11,098 bases of DNA, from NCBI GenBank assembly GCA_026770585.1, contig MU647099.1, positions 61,129 through 72,226 of the forward strand, in the 5' to 3' direction. Origin of the DNA: Baffinella frigidus (taxonomy: Eukaryota > Cryptophyceae > Cryptomonadales > Baffinellaceae). Below, in pieces: positions 6,222 through 11,098 of this stretch (position 1 is the first letter of the stretch; every line of letters begins with the position of its first letter). A program made the position numbers and the translations under genes. The notes beneath the pieces were generated by a model that was not told the origin of the DNA, ran no database searches, and saw only the letters and a program-made list of their open reading frames with translations.

Positions 6222-6257
6222 GGGCAGACCACGGGGCACTCGGCGCCGTCGTTGGTG
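6222..6257 (+). repeat. 3' copy of terminal exon 11, after the stop
   Basis: Encodes GQTTGHSAPSL exactly as 6109-6141, with four codons changed (GGC to GGG twice, TCC to TCG, GCC to GCG), all synonymous C to G. Offset 113. A weaker GHSAHS echo follows at 6321-6338. The copy lies in the presumed 3' flank and in an open frame to 6389. Confidence 0.85.
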
Positions 6258-6444
6258 TCAGTTAGGCCGCTGGTAGGAGCCTCGAGGCTAGGCGGATCGA
6301 GGAGAGGAGAGTTCCCCGCGGGCCATTCTGCGCATTCTTTCCACAGAAGGGCGGGGTGTCCGCCTATGTTGGGAGCGTTTAAAACCTAAAGAACCTAAAG
6401 GAGCTTGGGCACTCAACCCCATCCTTTTCGCGCCACTGCAGGGG

Positions 6445-6567
6445 TACAGGTGTACCTCGATCATAAGAAACGCCTGACCCCCTGGGACCACCATAGGGTC
6501 CTAGGCATAGGCCTACTGTAGGGTCCTGGGGGGGGGGGGGTGTTCGTATGAGCGAGGTACCCCCGTA
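6445..6567. mobile_element. TA-flanked MITE, copy 2
   Basis: 123 bp from TACAGGTGTACCTCG to CGAGGTACCCCCGTA, with the same internal GGGTCCTAGGCATAGGCCTA/CTGTAGGGTCCT core as copy 1. It holds a run of 13 G's (6528-6540) that may be unstable or an assembly error site. Confidence 0.85.
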
Positions 6568-7120
6568 GGCGCCTCTGGGAGAAGAGAGAGCTAGGGCGGG
6601 CCCGTCCCTAGGAAGGGCCTGCACTCTCACCTCGAGGTGGGTTTTCCGGCTGCCGTTTCTAGTAAATTCTTAGGTGGTGTCGGGGGAGCACTGGAAGAAG
6701 TCAGACGAAATGTGCGGCTCGGGGGATAGGCCTACCGTAGTCGCGGTTATTCCTAATACAAGAACCCCCACCCCCCTCGCACGCGGTACAGTCTTAGTCT
6801 TGTCACAGGTGCACCGGCTTGATACATGCGTTTGAAGCAGGCTTCATGTACATGTATGCGTTGAATGGCGTGTCTGGAGGCGCACCAGATCGGCAAGGAG
6901 TATACCGCCCCCGTCCCCTGCAGAGTGAGGTGGCCATGATATGCGATGTGAGTGTAATACAAAGCACCAAAGTACCAGAGCACCACCAAAGCACCGTGGC
7001 CCATGTCGCCAAAAGGTCCGAAACGCCTGCGCCCGGGGGGGGGGGTGCCGGAACCGCCTCAGAAACTGGTACATGTAGGACCGATGGTCACGAGGGTGGC
7101 ATGTGATGTAGAGAGAAGAC
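6568..7120. other. Unassigned stretch with weak exon-like pieces
   Basis: Possible plus-strand fragments after AG acceptors at 6673 (VVSGEHWKKSDEMCGSG) and near 6863 (MACLEAHQIGKEYTAPVPC), neither recognised nor joined by a clear donor. Poly-G at 7036-7046. Confidence 0.3.
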
Positions 7121-7123
7121 AGC

Positions 7124-7410
7124 TTTATTGAATACAGCAAGACACGGCAGCGTCAAGCTTCACCAGACACGAGAGGTGCACGGGCTGTGTTGCCACGAGA
7201 GGTGCACCTCTCGGGCTGTGTTGGCCACGAGCCCGAGAACCCCCGAGGTCCTGGACGCACCTCTGTGTCGTCGAACTTATCTACTTCAATGTGCCTCTGC
7301 ACCTGCATACCCATACTACCGTCAGAGGAGTCCAGCGAAGGGTACCAACAACCCCCAACAAAGGGGACGGCGTGACACGGCGGGGAACGAAGCCCGAGAC
7401 CCTGCCGCCG
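7124..7410 (-). other. Possible 3' end of a minus-strand gene
   Basis: On the minus strand an AATAAA lies at 7129-7124. Upstream of it is an open stretch reading WYPSLDSSDGSMGMQVQRHI, then EVDKFDDTEVRPGPRGFSGS, ending in a stop near 7155. Inside it 7302-7261 is bounded by AG and GTGCGT. No family is recognised. A 14-bp repeat (CACGAGAGGTGCAC) occurs at 7168 and 7194. Confidence 0.22.
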
Positions 7411-7740
7411 GAGCTACAAACCAGAAGAGACTAGACCAGAAGGGCCCGAAAAGGATAACCACTCAACAGTGTTCGTGGGGGTCAATTTTTTTGTTGGGTG
7501 TCCTTTAGGTCCTTTAGGTTCTTCGAGCTCCCAACATAGGCGGACACCGGAACTGGTTCTGTAGAAAGGCCACGCTTCCTTTCGGATCACATCAAGCCGC
7601 GTCAGGACACGCTTGTTGACTTTTGAAAACCACTGCCTTGCGTGGACCTACTGGAGCGTAGGGCGGGGCGTAGAGCGGCGCTTAGAGCTCCCTCGCACCC
7701 AGGGAGAGAGATAGAGAGGAGGGGTGGGAGAGAGGAGAGA

Positions 7741-7744
<4 letters not shown>

Positions 7745-7783
<39 letters not shown>
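7745..7783. repeat. (GA)n microsatellite
   Basis: About 19 uninterrupted GA units. Minus-strand Ser/Leu ORFs are artefacts. Confidence 0.95.
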
Positions 7784-7789
<6 letters not shown>

Positions 7790-8339
7790 TATGTATCCTC
7801 TTGCCGGTTTCATTTCGTAAGTCATAAATGGAGGTTGCCGGTATTCTGCTGAAATTCAACCCTAAATTTCATCCTTATTCAAATCTGAAAGCGCAGATCG
7901 TCGAGATTTGGCCTTCAGCTCCAGAATCTGCTAAAAAAAAACGAGCTGCGATGAAATCTTGAGATCTTTACTACAGGCCAAAGGTCGAATAAATGGCTCC
8001 AACTAAAGGTGTTATTCAGATTTATTCTACTAGTGTGGCGAGACAGTTCTGAATGCCTTTCGTTTCAATGAAAAATACTACACGGGTCCCTAAGGATTTG
8101 AATTGTGCGGACGAGGGTTCCCCGGGGCTAAAAAATCAGGGTTTTCTCGGATCGTTAAGCTCCAATTATTCAAATTGTTCAGCTTAGCGAGCCTGACAAG
8201 CTGATCATTTTTCTTAAAAAATCCAATCAGGGGCGCCTGAGCCCAAAAATGTCAAAGTCGACTTTTTGACGAAGTGGCGACTTGAGGCGGCGCAGGCACA
8301 TAAGGGATAAACCCGGCAAGAGGATAGAGAGAGGCCCTT

Positions 8340-8367
8340 CAGGTCCTTTAGGTCCTTTAGGTCCTTT

Positions 8368-8422
<55 letters not shown>
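8340..8422. repeat. GGTCCTTTA triplet repeat followed by (AG)27
   Basis: Three copies of the 9-mer GGTCCTTTA from 8342, then an AG run from 8369 to 8422. The same 9-mer motif is in the inverted repeat arm near 7500. Confidence 0.9.
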
Positions 8423-8427
<5 letters not shown>

Positions 8428-8567
8428 CGGCGGTGGCGAAGGCGGTGCCGTCGACTCGCCTGGTTGAGGGAAGGTACCGGTAATTGGCAGGGGAAGGGGA
8501 GGGGGGCGTTTACGTATCCCCCCCCCTCAGGAATCGTGATGCTTTTACACCCGGCCAAGTGTCACGT

Positions 8568-8665
8568 AGGGTTGTTATATCAGCTGTAAACTTATCAGCA
8601 TATCAGCTGGCCAGCTGATAAAGGACTTACCAGACTTATCAGCTCTCAGTTGATATGATGTGATA
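8568..8665. repeat. TATCAG-rich patch with a 20-bp perfect palindrome
   Basis: At least six TATCAG/CTGATA motifs in under 100 bp. 8601-8620 is a perfect palindrome (TATCAGCTGGCCAGCTGATA). Function unknown. Confidence 0.85.
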
Positions 8666-9344
8666 TCAGCAACGGCTCGGGAAAGGACCCTTGGGACTTG
8701 GAGCCCCCCCTGCCTACCGCCCTCGGCCCGGGCGCCAAAAGGCGAAAAGCCCTTTCAGAAAAAAGTCTCGAGACGAGAGAGTGGGAAGGGGCGAAGGGGG
8801 GGCCTTGATTGGCTTGCTGGGGGAGTTCATCCCGAGGTCGTCAGTGGGGAGGGCGATCACTTCTGCGAACGATTCGCGCCGTTCCAGGTCCTTTCTCAGC
8901 TGATTTCGTTTCGTTGATTTCGTGTTTATTAAACAAGATTGTCGGTGTCAGCCCGTGCCATCCCCAAGCTAGGACCGGGCCAGCCTTACTTCCCAAATAG
9001 AGCATTGGGCTCCGCCCGCTGTGGTTCAAGGGGCCGCTTCCGATGGATCGTGCTTCAAGCCTACCTGGCAAATTTACTAGACTGGCCTTCAACGTCCCCC
9101 CCCTAGTCGAACTAAGAAAGATTGTCTTGTCGGGCGCGCCGCCGCGAGGCCGTCGAGCGCGTCGTCCCCGCCCCCCCTCGTCGAGCCCACTATGCCGGAA
9201 AGGCCCCTCAGAAGCAAAGGGACCCGGAAGGGGTCCCTCCGCGGGTGCACCGCCGCGAGGCTATTGTGCGCCCCCCCCGCCCCACGTCCGCAGCCGTCCT
9301 CGCCGGCCATGCGATGATGCATGCTGTCCTCACCTGCGTACCCC
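8666..9344. other. GC-rich stretch, no gene recognised
   Basis: Overlapping short frames on both strands with Arg/Pro/Gly-biased composition, typical of GC-rich non-coding DNA. No motif found. Confidence 0.6.
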
Positions 9345-9626
9345 CAAACGGTGTTTGAGTAAAAGCACGGCCGCCGGTTCAGGTTAGCGGCGTACAATTC
9401 ACAAATAGTGTCGATGAGTTTATTTATTTGCAAACCAAAGCAATACATGCAATGTGGTTGTGGAGTTGTGCGGGTTCCAAAGGCCAAACGTTGTTTGAGT
9501 AAATTCACGGATCCGCCGGCTCAGGTGAGCGGCGTACAATTCACATTGGTGTCAATCTATTTATTTATTTTGCAAACACAACGATACATACAGCGTGGTT
9601 GTAAAGTTGTGCGGGTTGCAAAAGGT
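9345..9626. repeat. 140-bp tandem duplication
   Basis: Copies 9345-9484 and 9485-9626, about 80-85% alike by eye, both with CAAACG(G/T)TGTTTGAGTAAA, GCGGCGTACAATTCACA, TTTATTTATTT and GTGCGGGTT. Each copy has an AATAAATAAA on the minus strand, so this could be the 3' UTR of a minus-strand gene. Confidence 0.85.
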
Positions 9627-9629
9627 CAA

Positions 9630-10274
9630 AGGGGGTGCACATTCAGAAACCCGGAAATTGCAGGTTTCAAAAGGTCAGCGAGGTACACGTCAGGGTTCTG
9701 GGCTCAAAGAACCTAACATACAAGGACAGCAATCGGGAGGGGAGGGGGGGCGATGCAGTCCAGCGAGGGCTCGTGTGCGGCAGGAGAAGTAGGCCTTGCC
9801 CTCCAAGTCATGTCCGCTTGAACCTTCAGGGTTAGGTGTCAGGAGGTTGGCGGTGAGTATGACGTGCAAGCACGCGGTGCACGCAGAAGAACGCGCACAG
9901 GGAGCAGGGATGGGATGCAGCCTGGCGCGAGGGTGGGCGGAACGGGCCTCGGGCCTTCGGACTCGTCCAAATCCCGAATCCAGCTGCCTGTCGGCGTCCG
10001 CTCCGCGCACCGCTGCGCCGTCGGCAGGAGAAGAGCGCCTCGGCGACGCGGTCCTAGCACGCTCGTGGGCGCGACGAACGCCGCACAGGGCACCGAACGA
10101 GGTGCGTTCCAGGCCGTGGCCTCGTCCTCCTCAGCAAAGGTCTTGCGAGATGTGTCGGTGACTGCTCTGCCTCGTGGTTAGCTCCCACGGCCGGCACGCG
10201 CTCCCTCAACCCTATGCTCCTGGTTGTAGATCCTCGTGATGGGGGGACATCGAAAGCTGCGAGAACTCACCTGC
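9630..10274. other. Unassigned stretch, possibly part of a minus-strand gene
   Basis: A minus-strand frame at 10010-9690 contains LTANLLTPNPEGSSGHDLEG, which looks protein-like but is not recognised. Good donor consensus sequences occur on the plus strand (GCG|GTGAGTATG, 9853) and minus strand (GCAG|GTGAGTTCT, about 10272). Confidence 0.25.
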
Positions 10275-10357
10275 TCCTTCGTACCGGTACGAAGGATCCT
10301 AGTTTCGCTGTTCCTTCGTTGCCTCTACGAGCTCGTACGAGCTCGTATCATATGATA
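10275..10357. repeat. Cluster of perfect palindromes
   Basis: 10275-10296 (TCCTTCGTACCGGTACGAAG plus GA) and 10326-10347 (TACGAGCTCGTACGAGCTCG plus TA) are perfect 22-bp palindromes; 10346-10357 is TATCATATGATA. Three within 83 bp. Confidence 0.95.
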
Positions 10358-10725
10358 GAGATCATATGAAGTACGTAGAGATTGCCCGGATCCATGACGC
10401 GCTGACCCCTTGCGCCTGACAGGCGCAGGATTCGTGACAACGATGACGAGTTTACTACAGAGTCTGGATCATCTAAGAGAAACATGACGGACGTGCAAAG
10501 AATCGAGATGCATTTACAACACCTTTTAGAGTGAGTGAACTCTTATCAAGAAGACGATCAGGAAACCTCGTGACCAAGGGTCTATCATATTTCCTCTTGT
10601 CGTGACCGGCTTGTCAGCACTAAGGAACCACCATCAAGGGTCTAGAATTAAAGGGTCTAGAATTACATGGGTAACCGACCGTGTAGTAAATTTCGTTGAG
10701 AGCGCCATGGCTGGGATGAATTTTT
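10358..10725. other. Spacer with a 15-bp tandem duplication
   Basis: AAGGGTCTAGAATTA occurs at 10636-10650 and 10651-10665, a perfect direct repeat. Otherwise nothing recognised. Confidence 0.75.
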
Positions 10726-11037
10726 GCGCGGGGTACCGCCTCCTGCCGCCGGGCGATGTCCGATCGAAATGATGCAAGGCTCAAAATTGTAGAGGAGGAC
10801 GAGGGCTCGGCGAAACCGTGATTACATTTTTCGAAACTTCGCCATGGGCGGCGGGAGAGGCGTCCAAGAGACGTTTTTGCGGTCCAAAACGCCTCTGTGA
10901 CGCCTCTCTCGCCGCCCATGGCGAAGTTTCGAAAAATGTAATCACGGTTTCGCCGAGCCCTCGTCCTCCTCTACAATTTTGAGCCTTGAACCATTTCGAT
11001 CGGACATCGCCCGGCGGCAGGAGGCGGTACCCCGCGC
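10726..11037. repeat. Long hairpin: two 139-nt inverted arms, 34-nt loop
   Basis: Arms 10726-10864 and 10899-11037 pair with three mismatches and no gaps (about 98%). The left arm starts GCGCGGGGTACCGCC. Both arms in sense orientation can encode GYRLLPPGDVRSK, and the ORFs here are reflections of each other. It could be a foldback transposon, an inverted duplication of an exon fragment, or a small-RNA precursor. Confidence 0.95.
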
Positions 11038-11098
11038 GCGACGCAAGCCATCCTCTTATTGACACTTATTGACTTTATTCGAAAGTGAGAATGCACGG

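Larger units (their letters stand above)
6355..7548. mobile_element. Segment bounded by 48-bp inverted repeats, possible non-autonomous transposon
   Basis: 6355-6376 and 7527-7548 are exact 22-bp inverted repeats (GGTGTCCGCCTATGTTGGGA plus GC). Similarity continues inward for 26 bp at 20 of 26 bases (CCTAAAGAACCTAAAGGA-like). No transposase is visible inside, and MITE copy 2 is nested in it. It could equally be two inverted dispersed repeats. Confidence 0.5.
7549..8564. other. Intergenic, low-complexity stretch without recognisable gene
   Basis: Moderately AT-rich from about 7860 to 8280 with oligo-A runs. GA repeats at 7745-7783 and 8369-8422. No ORF with protein-like composition. Confidence 0.7.

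Noticed and set aside
95-6257. Chimeric assembly of two paralogs as the sole cause of the echoes
   Set aside because: Echoes are partial exons, obey an upstream/downstream edge rule and have very different ages; a mosaic of whole paralogs would give complete second exons. Long reads should still confirm.
7128-7508. 126-codon plus-strand ORF
   Set aside because: It crosses a GC-rich repeat and the inverted-repeat arm, with no recognisable motif; the minus strand of the same region looks slightly more protein-like.
7602-7859. Ser/Leu-repeat protein (also 8367-8558 minus and an Arg/Glu repeat at 8282-8467)
   Set aside because: Pure GA/AG microsatellite translation.
1-11098. CRISPR array, rRNA or tRNA genes
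   Set aside because: No repeat-spacer pattern, no tRNA cloverleaf or rRNA landmark was seen on reading; the tandem repeats have no unique spacers of constant length.

Overview
The window is nuclear DNA from a plastid-bearing eukaryote, most likely a microalga. It carries the 3' half of an intron-rich gene for the chloroplast stromal processing peptidase (SPP, peptidase family M16), and introns packed with plant/alga-type telomere-like heptamers (CCCTAAA and single-base variants). Nothing bacterial, such as operons, ribosome binding sites or long ORFs, is present. The species cannot be named from the sequence.

Region 1 (about 1-6260) is the SPP gene on the plus strand. Eleven exons can be placed by protein homology: 204-261, 697-825, 1663-1756, 2316-2413, 2867-3087, 3406-3451, 3708-3800, 4412-4492, 5209-5350, 5534-5586 and 5995-6153 (stop). 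All ten introns have AG acceptors, nine have GT donors and one has a GC donor. Reading phase is preserved across every junction, giving 390 residues colinear with the C-terminal part of plant SPP. The start of the gene, including the zinc-binding motif, lies upstream of the window.

The striking feature is that 10 of the 11 exons have one or more partial, diverged copies ('echoes') in neighbouring non-coding DNA. All 14 echoes I found follow one rule: copies of an exon's 5' end, with its acceptor, lie upstream of the exon, and copies of its 3' end lie downstream. For internal exons these 3' copies carry the donor. This is what repeated tandem duplication of segments straddling splice junctions would leave, if selection tolerates only copies that can be spliced out. 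A nearly perfect 154-bp triplication at the end of exon 2 looks like a recent event of this kind. Some echoes look constrained at protein level (exon 9: 7 synonymous to 1 non-synonymous codon change; exon 11: 4 to 0). The exon 4 copy keeps acceptor, donor and phase, so it could be a mutually exclusive exon. Introns also hold minisatellites, foldback elements and a TA-flanked MITE.

Region 2 (about 6260-11098) has no gene I can name. It holds a second MITE copy nested in a 1.2-kb segment bounded by 48-bp inverted repeats, two long GA microsatellites, a TATCAG-rich palindromic patch, a 140-bp tandem repeat, a cluster of perfect palindromes, and near the end a very regular hairpin with two 139-nt arms. 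Short exon-like pieces, mostly on the minus strand, hint at a neighbouring gene but are not secure.
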